From: Mrakia gelida
Taxonomy: Eukaryota > Basidiomycota > Tremellomycetes > Cystofilobasidiales > Mrakiaceae
NCBI GenBank assembly: GCA_024345305.1
Contig: BRON01000002.1
Location: 2,914,001 to 2,978,000 of the forward strand
Direction: 5' to 3'
DNA length: 64,000 nucleotides
The notes under the pieces are model-generated. The model was not told where the DNA came from. It saw nothing but the letters and a program-made list of their open reading frames with translations, and ran no database searches. Both the position numbers and the translations under genes were made by a program. This document shows, one piece after another, positions 45,218 to 57,978 of the stretch. Numbering within the stretch: position 1 is the stretch's first letter; every line of letters begins with the position of its first letter.

Positions 45218-48200
45218 CTACCTCTGAGCAAGAAGAGCGTTCAACCTCGAGCTGAACTCCATCTTCTCATTCCTCTCCTTCTCCACCTCTCCCAGCAAGT
45301 CCGAAAGCTTGACCTTCAGTCGACCGACGGCGATCTCGTGCTGGCGAGCCTGAGGAAGCGTAGATTCGTGCGAAGGAGCGGGAGGCGGCTTCTTGGAGGC
45401 TTCGAGTTGTTCGGTGAGCTCTTGGACCTGTGAGGGTGAAGCATGAAGCGAGAGAAGGAGAGAGAGGTCAGCTCGAGGTCGAGAACGAGGACGAACGAAG
45501 GAAGACGCGTCGAGAAGAGAAAGACGAGCTCACCTTGAACTTCGCGTTCGCCAACTCCACTGTGACTCGGTTCTTCTGGAACTCCATATCCCTGCACTTC
45601 ATCTTCCACTCGTCCTCAGCCCCTTCCTCTCCCGCTCCTCCTGCTCGTTTGTTGGCGGCTTTTAGCTCTCGCGAGAGGGCCTCGACTGAGCTCGTCAAAC
45701 GACCGACGAGAGCTTCTCGGTTGTTAGATTCCTGCTTGTAGAGGTTGAGTTCTCGATCTTTGTCTTGGAGGAGAGCGAGAAGACGAGTGACGTCGTCCTG
45801 GGAAGTCGGGTAGGGGTCTGGAGGAAGGAGAGGGATCCGAGGGGTCAGCGAGCGATGAGGGAGAGATGACGCGACGAAGAGAAGAAGGAGGGATGGAACT
45901 AACAGGCCGAGAGGTTCATCGAGTCGAGGACTTTGGCTGCGAGAAGGAAGAGGGGAGGAAGGAAAAGGTCAGCTGCGACCTCGAGCAAGAGGACGTGAGA
46001 GACGAGATCGAGCACGAACCTTTCACAGCAGCCTTCGAGTTCGCATCGTTCGCGACGAAGTACCCTCCAGGTCCTCCCTTCCCTCCGTCGTCGCCGTTGA
46101 GCGTCTCGTTGTCCGACTCCCTCCTGACTTGATTGACCGAAGGGACGTATCTCGAAGCAGGAGAAAGGAGGAGGAGGAGGGTTCGACGGCGCCCAGCTCT
46201 GAGGTCGTGGTTTCGCCGACGCTCCTGGCTTCCGAAGTTGACGAACGATCTGCGAGGGAGGAGGGATCGACTGTTGTTGATGTTGCTGAGAGTTGATGGT
46301 CTCGGGTTCTCGGAAGAGCTGCTGCTGCTGGTTGGAAGCTGAGGGAGGAGGGACCTGCTCGACGGTTCCGACGATCTTGACTTGGTTGTCCGCTGCGTCG
46401 CCGATATCGAGGTCGAGGTCGAAGAGTCTGAGAGGAAGAAAAGGAAAAGTTCGAGGCAAGTCAGGTTCGGGGAAGAAAACGAGAAGAAGAAACGAGGGAA
46501 CGAGACTTCGAAGAGGAAGCACGAGGATGACGCGACTCACCCGTCCGAAAGAGCCTCCCAGTTCGTCGTCAACCACAACAAGATCGCCTGCGACTGTCCG
46601 ACGAGACCGGAGTGATCCTGAGAAGGTCTTGGAGTCGCTGTTGTTCCGTCTGGGTTGGTAGTGGGAGGAGCGACCTTGAGAGGTTGATCCGAAGGACCGA
46701 TCGAAGGGATGCCGAAGCCTCGAGGAGCGACGAGCATGGGTCCGAAGATGATGGAGACGCTGGTTTGAGTGAGACGGTTCTCGAACTTGGGGACCTCGGT
46801 GAGGAAGGCGAGGAGGTAGCTGAACGAAGGGAAGACGCGTCGAAGAACGAGAAGGGAAGAAGAACGAGAAAGGTTAGCGTTCGTTTCGAACTGGCGAGAA
46901 CGGAGAGAAAATTGAAGCAGATCGGACGTACACGAGTAGCGAGAAGTATCTCGGAGGCATCAACCTCAACAAGATCTGAGCAGCCGCGATCCTCGTCGCC
47001 TCTGGAATCACCACCTCCTTCTGGTTCGGTTCGACGCAAAGCGAGAGAAGTCCCTTCCAGATCGACGGATGAACGAGCGGTTCCGGGAGTTCTCGAAGGT
47101 AGAGCTTGAGAACTCCGCAGAGGTTGTGGATGGGTTCGTTTCCTACGTCGAGGGATCCTCCGAAGGTGGGACCGAAGTTGAAGACCGAGTAGAGGTTGAG
47201 GCACCGAGCGGAGTCGCCGACGAGACGGAAGATTCCTGGGGTTGACATTCCTGGAGAAGAGAAGAGAAGAGGAGAGGTGAGAAATGGGAGTCAGCGAGGA
47301 ACGAGAGAAGGAAACGAACGACCGCGAGAAGAGGGGAAGTGAAGAAAGAGAGACGCGTCGAAGTCGCAACTCACCTCTCTTGAAAATCTCCTCCACAATC
47401 GCAAACACGACGAACGGGATCTTGTGACTGTACGCTCCGATGACCGTCTGACAGATCGATCCCTCCGGCGCCATTTCGAGAGGGAGTCCGAAAGCTGAAC
47501 GAAGCATCGAACGAAACGAAAACGCGGTCAGCGACGTGTCTTCCTCGCTCTTCTCTCTTCCTCACCCGACGCGAAAGAACGAAGGTCTTCACTCACCCTT
47601 CTCCCTCTGATTCTTCTTCCCACCACCCGCCCCTCCTCCTCCTCTCAACCCTCCCAACCCACCCTTCTTCTTCCCCGCCGCTCCACTCCCTACCTCAGGC
47701 TGCATCGCACACACCCTCCCGGGCTCCAGCACCTCTTTCACATCCACAAACCTCTCCACCATCCCACTCCCGCTCCCCAGAAGGACATTCAACCTATGGA
47801 GCAACTGCGCTCCGCTCCTCAAGCTCCCAGCGACGGGAGGAACCGAGCGAGGTCGAGGAGGTGCTCCTCCTGGGGTTGCTCCTCCCACTCCTGCCCAAGG
47901 GACGGTCTGGCCAGTTGAGTTGACGGCAGGGTCGTGTCGAGAGGGTTCGAGACGAAGGCATGATTTACCTCGTTTGGGGATGAGGGAGGGAGGAGGAGCG
48001 GCGCCTTCGAAGGAGTTGTTGAATTTGACGGTGTTGACGACGATGGTTGAGACGGGAGGAGGAGCTGCGATGGGGACGGAGGGAGCTCGTTTGGGTGGTT
48101 TCTGGGTGGTGGGAGGGGAGGAGGCGAAGGAGGGGTAGGACATGGGTCGGGTGGTGGTGGAAGGGGAGGGGCGGAGGTGGGAAACGGGAGGAGCGGGAGG

Positions 48201-49223
48201 AGGAGGTTGTTGGACGAAGTGATGTTGCTGCTGTTGCTGAGGAGGAGGAGGAGCGAACTGCTGCTGCTGATGTTGAGGTTGCTGGTACTGTTGCTGGTAG
48301 TGCTGAGGTTGTTGCTGAGGAGGAGGAGGAGGTTGATGATACGCCTCCATCCCTACGAGCGGTTGCGTCTGAGTGAGGAGGGAGCAGCGAGACGGGTTGA
48401 GATCCATCGTCGTCGGCTGTTGTTGATGCTGAGCGACAGGGTGATGCTGAGGAGTAGGAGGAGGAGGATGCTGAGGATGTCCGAAAGGCGAAGGAGCTGG
48501 TGCTGGTCCTCCTCCGGGAGCCATCATGAGATGCATCTGCTGGAACGCGGTGTTGGGAGGGAACTGAGTCGACGGCGACGCGTGCTGATGCTGTTGCTCG
48601 TGGTGGAGATCGACGGGAGGCATGGATCCTGGAGGGAGGTGAGGACGAGTGTTGGAAGGAGGAGGAGGGATCGGGAGGGGTTGCTGTTGAGGGATGGGAG
48701 GGAGCGAGGGTTGGTAGGACTGCTGATGGTGTTGCTGAGGAGGAGGAAGAGGAGGAGGTTGAGCGACGACGACGGGTTGATGAACGGGTTGAGCGAACGA
48801 AGCTTGACCTCCTCCTGGTCCTCCGTTGAACTTCATAGCCTGGTACTGATGCTGCTTCTCCTCCGGGTTGAACGTTGCCGCCATCGGATCGCATCTCGAC
48901 TGTCTCGAGAGAGCTTGTCGACTCCCAGCTTTGAGCAAGGGAGGTCGAACCGGTGCTTCCCCATCCTCCTCGTCCTCCTGCTCGAACTCGTCCTCCCCAG
49001 CGAAACCTCCGGCTCCTCCTGCGACAGGGAGCTTCCGAACCGACTTGGAGGAAGGAGAGCCGTCTTCTTTGTCGTCGTCGCGGGAGGAGGATTTGGGAGT
49101 GCAGGAGGCGAAGGGGTTGACGGCGTCGCCGAAGTCGAAGGTGATTGCTACGGGTTTGTTGTACTGGTGTCCGGTGGGTGCTTCTTCCTTCTTGGATTTC
49201 TTGTTTCCGGTGAGGAGACCCAT
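45218..49223 (-). CDS. RhoGAP-domain protein with long Gln/Pro-rich N-terminus and C-terminal coiled coil
   Basis: GTPase-activating protein for a Rho-family GTPase. ATG at 49221-49223 (MGLLTGNKKSKK). The first exon encodes about 530 residues of Gln/Pro/His-rich disorder. The RhoGAP fold follows over several exons: AFGLPLEMA, VFAIVEEIFKRG, PGIFRLVGDSARCL with the arginine finger in FRLVG, LCGVLKLYLRELPEPLV, then LLLRLMPPRYFSLLVYLLAFLTEVP and a last helix with MLVAPR. After it come a Gln-rich linker and a coiled coil (TRLLALLQDKDRELNLYKQ; MEFQKNRVTVELANAKFKVQELTEQLEASKK; VKLSDLLGEVEKER). It ends at TAG 45218-45220. The exon boundary near 46180-46240 is ambiguous because two frames stay open. 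Targets (Cdc42, Rho1) cannot be told apart by eye. Confidence 0.85.
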
Positions 49224-49893
49224 GGGGGAGGGAAGATGAGGATGAAGAGGAGGAGGTGGAGGAAGGGAGTAGAGCGAGGGCGATTAGGTGGTGGTCGAGC
49301 GAGATAGGGAGGAGGTCTAGGTTTCGAGTCGAGTCGGACGCGAGGGTTTGCTGACGAGGTTGTGTCGAGAGGATTAGGGTGTAGTAGATGAGGTGATGGT
49401 TGGGAGGAAGGAGAGTCGGGGTGAGAGCGCTGGTTCGAAGAAGGGAATCTTGACCCGAGGGGTCTCAGGCTGGAGTTCGTCGAGTCGTCGTCGTCGTCGT
49501 TCGAAGCAAATCTGATTCAGACCAAACGAACGAGGAAAGGTGGAGTCAGTTCGAGACGTTCCGAAAAAAGCTGGAGAAGGAGGAAGATGAGATGAGGTGG
49601 CTGTGGTCTGAGACGAGCTCCATTCGCCAGCCTCCTCAAGATGAGAAACGACGCGTCCGGTTCGAATCGAAACAGCCTCCTCCTCTTCTCGTCGAGAGCT
49701 GGTAAAGAAGAGCGAGAGAGCGAGAGAGAAGCGTGTAAAATCATGAACGTAAATAAAGCTAAGGAAGAGAAGAAGGAAGATATCAACAGCGAAGGGGTAC
49801 TGAAAAACCAGCGAACGTCCGGAACGAAGAGCAAGAGAGCGAGGGGAAACGAGACGACTCAACGATCTCCCTCTATCCGCACCGTCCCATCCC
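49224..49893. other. intergenic region, RhoGAP promoter and CAP 3' flank
   Basis: About 670 bp. It contains GACGCGTC at about 49650 and CGTCGT repeats near 49490. Open frames on the minus strand here lack support. Nothing else is seen. Confidence 0.45.
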
Positions 49894-52418
49894 TTAACCC
49901 GAGTGCTCAACAATAGTAGTAACCAGCTTCCCATCTTTCACGATCGTCTTGAGCTGCTCCGGCACGGCCTTCTCGACGAACATGCCCTCCTCCTTCTCGT
50001 CAGGATCGGGAAGGGAGATGTTGATGGACGTGGATTTGGCGGTGATGATCTCGGTAGCTCCGTCGAGGCATTCCTTGGAGAGGTAGACCTGTCCGGAGTC
50101 GGTGGAGTCGATGAGGACGGTGGGGACTCGACCGAGGATCTGGACGGTAAAGGAGGGCGAGGAGGTGATGGAGAGGGAGGAGACGACGGTCTCGATGAGG
50201 ACGGAGGTTTTGGAGGAGGAGACTGTTGGAGTGGGAGAGGGAGCGAAGAGAGAGTAAAGGAAGATATAGAGAGCGGTCAGCGAACGGAACGACGAACACG
50301 CGAACGAGACGAGACGAGGCGAGACGAGGCGTGAGATGGAGAAGGACGAACTCAGGTTGATAGCGTTGACCTTGCCCTTGACCTGGATGACCGAGCTCTT
50401 GCATCCGTAGATGTTGACGACCTGGTTGATCTCGACGTTCTCGAGAACGATATTGGAGTTGTTCTCTTGGTACTCCTACGACAGAACGAAGCGGAAGCGA
50501 AGCGATCGTCAGAACGAGACGCGACGATGTCGACTCAGATAGAAGAACGAGACAAGACTCACGATCTCCCATCGGTTTCCGACGAGCTCCATCCTGGCAG
50601 GCTTCTTTCCAGCGAGAGAAGGAGGCTTGGTAGGTCGAGCGGGTCGCTTGAGAGGAGAAGCTGTTGACGAAGAGGAAAACGAGAAACGAGACGCGTCGGT
50701 TTCATTCTTCCTTCCGTCTCGACTTCCTTGCTCCCGTCCTTCGTGAGCATCCCATAAATGGGACCATCCACAAGCCGGAACGCGCACTCACCTGCAGTTC
50801 CAGCTCCATTGGCAGGAACGACGCTGCTCGCCCTCAACTCAGGGTTCTTGTGGGTCATCTCGCTCTTGTCGACCTTCTTGAGTCCCTTGGTAACGTCTCC
50901 TCCGAGCTCAGCGAAGAGTCCCTTGGGAGCGGAAGGAGAAGCGGCGGCAGCGGGAGCAGTAGCAGCAGGGGAGGTGGGAGCATTGGTGGAGTTGGAAGGG
51001 GAGGTGAAGGTCGAGGCGTCCTTGCCCTGCGAAGAACGGACGAACGACGAGTGAGAGTTAGATTCTGAAGGAGATAAGGCAACGAGGAGCGAGGAGAGAG
51101 CGCACCTTGGGGTTCCAGGTCAAACCAGTGGTGTGGAACTGCATGATGTACTTTCGAAGTTCCTCGAGAGCGTTGATGAACGACTTGACCCATTCGACTT
51201 GGGTTTTGTCGCTGCAACAGAGGCGAGAGTCAGGAGCAAGAAACGAGAAGTCAGCTCTGATGTCTTGAGAAACTCTCGAAGCGACGACGACTACGAGTGA
51301 AGCGACGGAGGAGAGAGGAGAGAAGAGGGAAGCGAGGTCGAGCTCGCGCGTCAGAACTCACGTCTCCTTGAACTCCTTGATGACCCTGTTCCCGTAGAAG
51401 TTGGCAGACTCCTTCGAGTCTGAAACGTAAGGTCCAGGCTTGGAGTCCTATCGCACCCAGATATCCATCCAGCAAGAAAGGAAAGAAATCAGCTCTCCTC
51501 GTCTCGTCTCGATCGACTCGACCTCGTCGCTCGAACAAACACACGAGCCTCCCCTCCCTGCCTCCCGTCCTCTGCTCTCCAGCCTCCTCCTGTGGACTCA
51601 CCAAAGCGACCCAACCAGCAGCCGGGATACCCTCCGAGACCGTGCTGAGATGGTTGAACTGAGGAGATCGTCTGTTGGCGTCCTTGATCTCTCCTACGGC
51701 GGTGAGGTGGGTGACCATGGGTCCAAGGAGAGGTTGAAGCTTGTCTGCTGGAGGTTTGGAGCATTGGGAAGCGAGGAGGATGAACTCTCGTTGAGCTGTG
51801 AAGAGGGAGGCAACGATCTTGGCCTGTGAGTTGAACGAGCGATGAAGATGGAGAGGAGAGCGAGTTAGATGGGACGGAGGGAGGCGAAGGAGAGGGGAGG
51901 AGGGAGGGAAGGAGAGTGAGGGAAAGGTTGAAGATTGAGCTGACCTGGTCGTTCACGACTCCTCCGAGAGCTTCAGATTTGGTGAGGTAGGACTTGAGAT
52001 GCTCCTCGTACCAGTCGTCAAAAGCCTTGATTGCTGGGGAGTCCTCGACGGCGGCTGCTGGAGCTGAAGCAGGAGGAGCTGCGATGGAAGCTGAGGGTTG
52101 AGGAGGAGCGACGTGAGCTCCTACCTGGTCACCAACCGTCGAAGTAGGAGACTTGAGAAGACTGGACGAGGAGCTGTATACGTTCAGGACACGGATATAG
52201 AGGTCAGTGGAGCTCTCGAGACGATGCAGAGGCGAGGAGAGGGTGAGAGATGGACCTACGTGGAAACTCCGAGATCCTCGAGTCGAGAGGTGGCAGCTTC
52301 GAGCCGCTTGATGATCGTGGTGAGGTTGTGAAGACCTGGGAAAAGGTAGAGTCAGCATGAGCTTCTTGAGAAGAAGTATGCAGATCTGCACACCTTGAGA
52401 TGATAGATTGGATGCCAT
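49894..52418 (-). CDS. SRV2: adenylyl cyclase-associated protein (CAP / Srv2)
   Basis: Actin-monomer recycling protein that also links to Ras/cAMP signalling. ATG at 52416-52418 (MASNLSSQG), then HNLTTIIKRLEAATSRLEDL, the cyclase-binding helix typical of the CAP N-terminus. Next come a Pro/Ala/Ser linker, FDDWYEEHLKSYL, CSKPPADKLQPLL and FNHLSTVSEGIPAAGWV, all conserved in the N-terminal helical domain. After TTGLTWNPK comes a Pro-rich region, and KPARMELVGNRWEIEYQE opens the C-terminal beta-helix (CARP) with NIYGCKSSVIQVKGKVNAI and DSTDSGQVYLSKECL. It ends at TAA 49894-49896. About ten introns. Divergent from COG6. Confidence 0.96.
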
Positions 52419-52593
52419 GTTGGTTGTTGGAGTCTGGAGGGAACGAGCGAGGTGGACGAAACCATCTCGTTTCGCTTTCGAGCTCCAGCCTCCCTTCCCT
52501 TCGCCCTCTCTTCTCCTTCATCCACGACCATCTCTTAGAATCATCTCTTCACTACGGGCCGTCGGATAGCCCTTCAATCTTCCACCTTTCACC
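52419..52593. promoter_or_regulatory. short bidirectional promoter, CAP / COG6
   Basis: 175 bp between start codons, with CT-rich sequence toward COG6. No TATA box recognised. Confidence 0.5.
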
Positions 52594-55500
52594 ATGTCAA
52601 CAACCTTCCCACCCTCGTCGCCTTCGCTTCCTTCCTCGTTCCATCGCGACTCCCTCACACCTTCCTCCTCCTCCCTTCCTCCTCGTCGAGTATCAACAGC
52701 CACAGGTCCTACGACATCCCGGAACCCCATCTCCTTACGACTCTACAAAGTACTAGCATCCTCCTTCGACGATCCTTCCTCACGAGAAGCTCTGGAAACG
52801 GTATCCGACTTCTACGTCGGAGGACAAGGATCGAAACCCATCGACCAAGAAGGAGCAGGAGGACCTCCTTCGACAGGAGAGGATGGAGCAGCAGAGCGGG
52901 CGAGGAGATTCTTACGGAGAGATGGAGAGGAGAAACTTGCAGAGGGGAGTAGGAAGTTCTTGGCTGCGTTCGGAGATGTAGATAAGGTGAGCTCGGACGA
53001 GAGGATACAAGGGAGGAAGGAGAAGACCGAGCTGACCATCTTCTCGACGTGGTTTCCTTTCGCAGAAACTCGACACCCTTCAAATCCACATGCAGGAGAT
53101 GCACACTCGATGCGACGACGTACAGTCCAAGCTGGAGGAAGCCAACTCGGGTACCAAGTTCTTACTGGAACGAGCAGAGGGTCTGAGGAATCAACGGTTC
53201 GTTCTTGAGCTCTCCTCCCTCCCACCCCTCCCTTTCCATGCTCGTCGCCGTCCATGCTCGTCCTTTCTTTGCCTCAGACTCACCTTCTTCTATTCTCGTG
53301 TTGCCTTGTCCTTCTGCAGTACCTCCACCCGTCTCCGTGCAACCCTCATCGACCTCTTCCTCTCCCGCTTCACCCTCGCTCAATCCGAACTCGAAACTCT
53401 CACCTCGCGCGACGTCCCCGTCGGGCTCCCTCTCTTCGCAGCTATGGACCGAGTCAAGGAGATCAGGAAGGACTGTAGAGCTCTGTTAGGTGGGGAGGAG
53501 GGTGGGACTACTGCTGGGTGAGTCGAGGCGCGCTGTGGGTTGGCTGGTGCAGGACGAAACGAGAACGGTCGAGCTCACCTCTTCCCTTCACCTACGCGTC
53601 TGGATTTCTGGCGCTCAGACTCGAAATCATGGCCGCTACCTCCCAACAACTCGATCTGGGATACCAAAAGATCTTCCGTTGGATCCAGTTCGAGTTCAGG
53701 CAGTTCGTGAGGGAAGCTCAGTTGGAGGTGGGAGTCGTTCTGCGAGAAGCTGTCAAGCGTCTGAGGGATCGAAAGTCGTTGCTCACGTTCGTGCCTCCTT
53801 CTCTGCCTGCATCCCGATCCCGCCCTTCCTTCCATCAGCTGACCTTCTTGTACCCCTCTCTGGGCTTTCCTCCCTCGCCACAGCGAAGCTCTCTCCACCC
53901 TCTCCCACCTCCGATCGACCTCCCTCCTCTCCCTCTTCCTCGACGCCCTCACCCGCGGTGGTCCCTCAGGTCTTCCTCGCCCGATCGAACTCCACGCACA
54001 CGACCCCCAGCGCTACGTCGGCGATATGCTCGCTTGGGTCCATCAGGCCACGGCGGGGGAGAGGGAGTTCTTGGAGAGTCTGTTTGGAGCGAAGGGAGAT
54101 GGACGGATGGTTGGGAGTGTGAGGAGGAAGGGTGAGGGAGAGGAGGAGGAGCTGGTGAGGGAGATGCTGGATAGGGATATGGAGGGGTGCTGCAGGCCGC
54201 TGAGGGTGAGTCAATGCCAACGAGCTGGGTGGGGAAGTGGAGCGGAGGGAGGGAGAAGGTCGAATGAACTAACGCGTCTTTCTCGTCGCTTGGTGTTTAC
54301 AGATTCGTATACAGCATACGATCAAGTCTCAGGACGGAGTGATCATGTCGTACAAGATTGTGAATCTGCTGCAGTTCTACCTTGTGACGATGAAGAGGAC
54401 GATCGGAGAGGACGCGTTGCTTTCGAGGACTCTTCAGGAGTGAGCTTCTCCGTCTCTCGTCTTTTTCTCGCTTCGAAAGTTGCTCGACCAGCTACGGCAC
54501 ACTGACTTCATTTTTCTTTTGCACGTTCTCAGAATCCACGACGTCTCATACAAAGCCTTCTTCGACACCCTCGACGCGAAGGGTCGTTCGCTTCTTCGTT
54601 TCCTTCACGTTAGTTCAGCCCTCCTTTCGCTCTTCTCTCGCCTTTTCCCTCCCGACTGCCACCCTCAAACCTTCTCGATCCCTTCCCTCGCACCGAAACT
54701 GACACCCGCTTTCCTCCCTCCTCTCTTCTCTTCCTCCCCTCTCCTCCCTCGTCCCCGTCAGCCCCCCGACGCCGACCTCTCCCCACCCCTCGCCCTCCGA
54801 GACTCGGCCCAAACCCTCCGAGAAATCATGACCGTCTACGAAGCCACCCTCATCGGCGTCGCCGACGACCCTCGCGTGGAAGGAGACTTCTCGAGGATCT
54901 TGGACGCCGCTGTCGATCCGCCGCTGGAGATGTGCAGGAGGATGGCGGATCTCAGGAAGGGAGAGGGAGGAGAGTGGGAGAAGGCGGTGTTTTTGGCGAA
55001 TTGTGTGGGGTATTTGGAGGTGAGTTTGAACTTCTTTCGTCGTGGAGGAGGCGAGGAGAGGCAGGGAAGACGCGTCGAATAGTCGAGGCTTTGGTTCGTT
55101 TCGTTTTCGAACGCGGCTCGCTGACCTTGTCTCTTTCGTTTATCGCTCGACCAACAGCACGTTCTGGAGTCGTACACTTTCACAGCAACGAGGGTTCAGT
55201 CTCTGCAGCAGCAACTGGATCGTCACGTCAAGCTTCTCGCAGACGAACACGTACGTTTTCTCGTCTCGTCTTTCTTTCTCCCTTGCGGAACTTAGACTGA
55301 CCTTCTCTCGCTCTCTCTCTCGACCTCCAGTACTCCGAGATCGTCGAACAAAGCGGTCTCGCTTCTCTCCTCAAAGCTCTTCGCGAAAAGGACGAGTCGG
55401 TTCGTTCTTCCTCGCTCTCTCGCATCCATCCCTCCTCCCTTCCTGACACCCCTCCCCCCTTCTCCTCGCTCGTCCGTTCTACAGACCCCGCTAGCCCACC

Positions 55501-55892
55501 TCCCCCTCTCCAACCCTTCCAACCTCCCCAAAATCCTCCAATCCTTCGAAGCCTACCTCACAACCCTCGACGTCCTCTCCTCCCCTCGTCTCTCCCTCAT
55601 CTACTCCCCAGCCCTCGGTCGGGCCATCCATCGGAACGCGCTCGAACGACTCGCGGGGGGTTACGTCGAGATCTGGGAGGCTGTGATGGATAAGGCGAGG
55701 AACAAGTATGAGTTCCCGAGTAGTTTGTTGATCAGAGGGAAGGAGGAGGTTAGGGTTTTGTTGGGGATTGAAGAGGAGGAGGAGGAGGGAGGGGTGGTGG
55801 TGAAGAGTGAGGTTGGGGGGGAGAAGGAGAGGGAGAAGGAGGAGGAGGAGGGCCAGGAGGTGGTTGTGGGTGGGAAGATGGAGGACGAGTGA
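52594..55892 (+). CDS. COG6: conserved oligomeric Golgi complex subunit 6 (COG6)
   Basis: Tethering-complex subunit for retrograde traffic within the Golgi. ATG 52594 (MSTTFPPSS). After a Ser/Pro-rich start: [17 protein letters not shown], a long helix with [15 protein letters not shown] sequence, [13 protein letters not shown], then [64 protein letters not shown] and [12 protein letters not shown], which together identify COG6. The C-terminus after [17 protein letters not shown] ends in a Glu-rich tail not usual in other COG6 proteins. About ten introns, several with GACGCGTC-like motifs. Stop TGA 55890-55892. Confidence 0.94.
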
Positions 55893-56131
55893 TTGTCATG
55901 ACCAGGAGTCCTTTTTTACCGCTTGGTTTCAGGGTCGTCAGGATGAAAGACGCGTCGTGCGGTTGGAATTCTCGACTCCCGTCGTGGCTTTCTTCGCTCG
56001 TTTCAGCGTCTTTGGGTCGTCTCGTCCCAGTGACACTCAGAATCTGACAGCTATGTAGAGCTATATCGGCCTGCACTTTGGTTCCTCGAGTATATATAAA
56101 ATCAGCCCCTCCCTCTTTGCCTCTCCGTCTA

Positions 56132-57587
56132 ATGTTGAGCTTGCCCAAACGTCCATTCTCCTCCTCCTCCTCCTCCTTCTTCCGTTCAGGCATTCTCGGC
56201 ATGGCCTCTCTCTCACCGACTGAGCTCGCTAGACGCATGGGACTGGCGAAGGATGGGACACCTGTGGACGTCACTACTGCCGGAAGTCTCAAGAGCAAAA
56301 CGGACGAAGGGGTCAAATATCTGGTGCGTTTGGCTCCTCTCCTCCTCCCTCCCTCGCATCCAGAGACAGGTGTGCTGACCTGTCCCTGCTGCTCGACCCT
56401 GTACCCTGTACCTTGATATGGTATAGGCCGGCTGGAACTCCCTCGACAACAACGAGAAGAACGTGTTTGCGGTGAGCTCGTCAAAGAACTCGTGCTTCCT
56501 TCCTCTCCCTCTTGTTGAACGCCTTTCCCCTGCCCTCTTCTCTCTCCAACTTATTGTGGCCAGCTCGAGTTCGAATCCCAGTTTCTTCCCTCTCTTCTCA
56601 GGACATACCTCCTCCCCGATCCCGAAACTTTGAACCATTTTGCGCTCGGGGTGCTCATTCACGACACAAACGGTCCCTCCTTTCCTCGCTTCGTTCGATG
56701 CTTCCCGGAGGATGCGTCTGCGGTGTACCTCAAGCTGGGGCAGGACCTATCACGGGCGTCGAAAGCCTTAGAGGTGAGTCTCGTCTCGCCTCCTTCGTTC
56801 TTTGAAGCGCGAAAGAGCCGTGCTTGGGGGTTTTTCGAGCGGTTTGCGCTCAGGTCGACGGCACTGACCCTCAGTCCGTCGTTCTTCTTTCCCTCCTTAA
56901 GCGATCACGCTCAATCAGTGCTATCACCTTCTCGATACGACTCTTCACGGATATCTTCTTCGATCTCATCACCTACCTCCCTCCAGGATCTCCCCTCCCT
57001 TCCTTTCCTCCCTTCGTCAAGACAGGTCTTCGAGCCCTCGAGGGGGCGTGCGGCAGCAACCTCTCCCTCCAACACGCCATGGCAAACCAGGGTCTACTTC
57101 CGGACAGCTGCAAACAGATCTTTCGGATTCTCTCGATGGGCGAGACGGATCGAGGAAGGCTGAAGGACAGGTTCGTCGCGAGAGACCGAACGGTAGTTTG
57201 GGAAACGTGCGAGGGTCGCGTCGCGAAGAACGGATCGGTTTGCGTGGCGATCCAGGAGGGAGAGGATATGAAGATGTGTGGAGCTGTGAGTTCCTTTCTC
57301 CGCCTCTTTTCTCGCTCGACCGACCATCCTCTCGCGTCGCTTCTCTTCGCTGACGACTTTCTTTGTGTCGCGTCGTGCTCCACAGTGCCTCTCCGTTCGC
57401 TACTGCTCAATCGGTCCGTCCTGATCTGTGTAATCTACGGTTCATCGCTTGTCTGACCCTCCTCTTCTTCTTTCCCTCTCGATTGCGGTTCACAGAGCAC
57501 CAGAGAGCCGACTGGAAGCGCCACAAGCGTCTCTGCTTCAGGCCAAGCTGGGGGAAGGAGGGAGTAGATGGATGGGGTTCGACTTGA
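56132..57587 (+). CDS. MYND-type zinc-finger protein
   Basis: The first ATG at 56132 gives a basic, Ser-rich N-terminus (MLSLPKRPFSSSSSSFF) that could be a mitochondrial leader; MASLSPTELARRMG from 56201 is the alternative. The middle (AGWNSLDNNEKNVFA; LEFESQFLPSLLRTYLLP; HDTNGPSFPRFVRCFPE; DPQSVVLLSLLK) is helical and not recognised. The C-terminus has a MYND finger split over three exons: CGAC, SVRYCSIEHQRADWKRHKRLC, with the cysteine/histidine spacing of the family and EHQ instead of the commoner CQ. MYND fingers bind short proline motifs and often sit in chromatin or adaptor proteins. No SET domain is seen. Stop TGA 57585-57587. Confidence 0.75.
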
Positions 57588-57978
57588 GGTATCCATATCA
57601 TCAAATCTTCTCGGCTTTTTCGCTGTGCTCTTCGAGTCTCGCGAGTTGACGGAAGGGCGAGACGAGGGGGAAGAAAGAGCGAAGTCGACTCGACGCGACG
57701 GTCGGAACGAGAAGCGACCACGAGATCTCTTTCTGCCTATGAGAGGCCGATATACTGACATCAGGTCAGCTGAATAACGATAGCTAGCTGAGGTCTCTAT
57801 CAGAGCTAGCAGCTCGGCAGGAAGCTCGGCTGATCGCACGAGACGCGTCGAACCCTCTCGACCTTGCTGTGATGAAGAACTTTAGGTCAGTCACGCCGAA
57901 TGGAGAAACCTCATCACTGCTGATCCTATTTGTCGCTAGGTTTTGGGTTCTGAAAACTTGCTCGGAGTTTCTGAAAAG
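57588..57978. other. intergenic region and leader
   Basis: Contains a candidate 5' UTR intron of the next gene (donor GTCAGT near 57886, acceptor CGCTAG near 57938) and an imperfect inverted repeat built on GCTAGC at about 57780-57812. No gene is recognised. Confidence 0.4.

Noticed and set aside
48177..49307. 376-codon plus-strand frame rich in Arg and Leu
   Set aside because: Complement of the Gln/Pro-rich first exon of the RhoGAP gene; the CAG-type repeats keep all frames open.
56568..56585. GAGTTCGAATCCCAG resembles a tRNA B box
   Set aside because: It is coding sequence of the MYND gene (LEFESQF) and no A box or cloverleaf fits around it.
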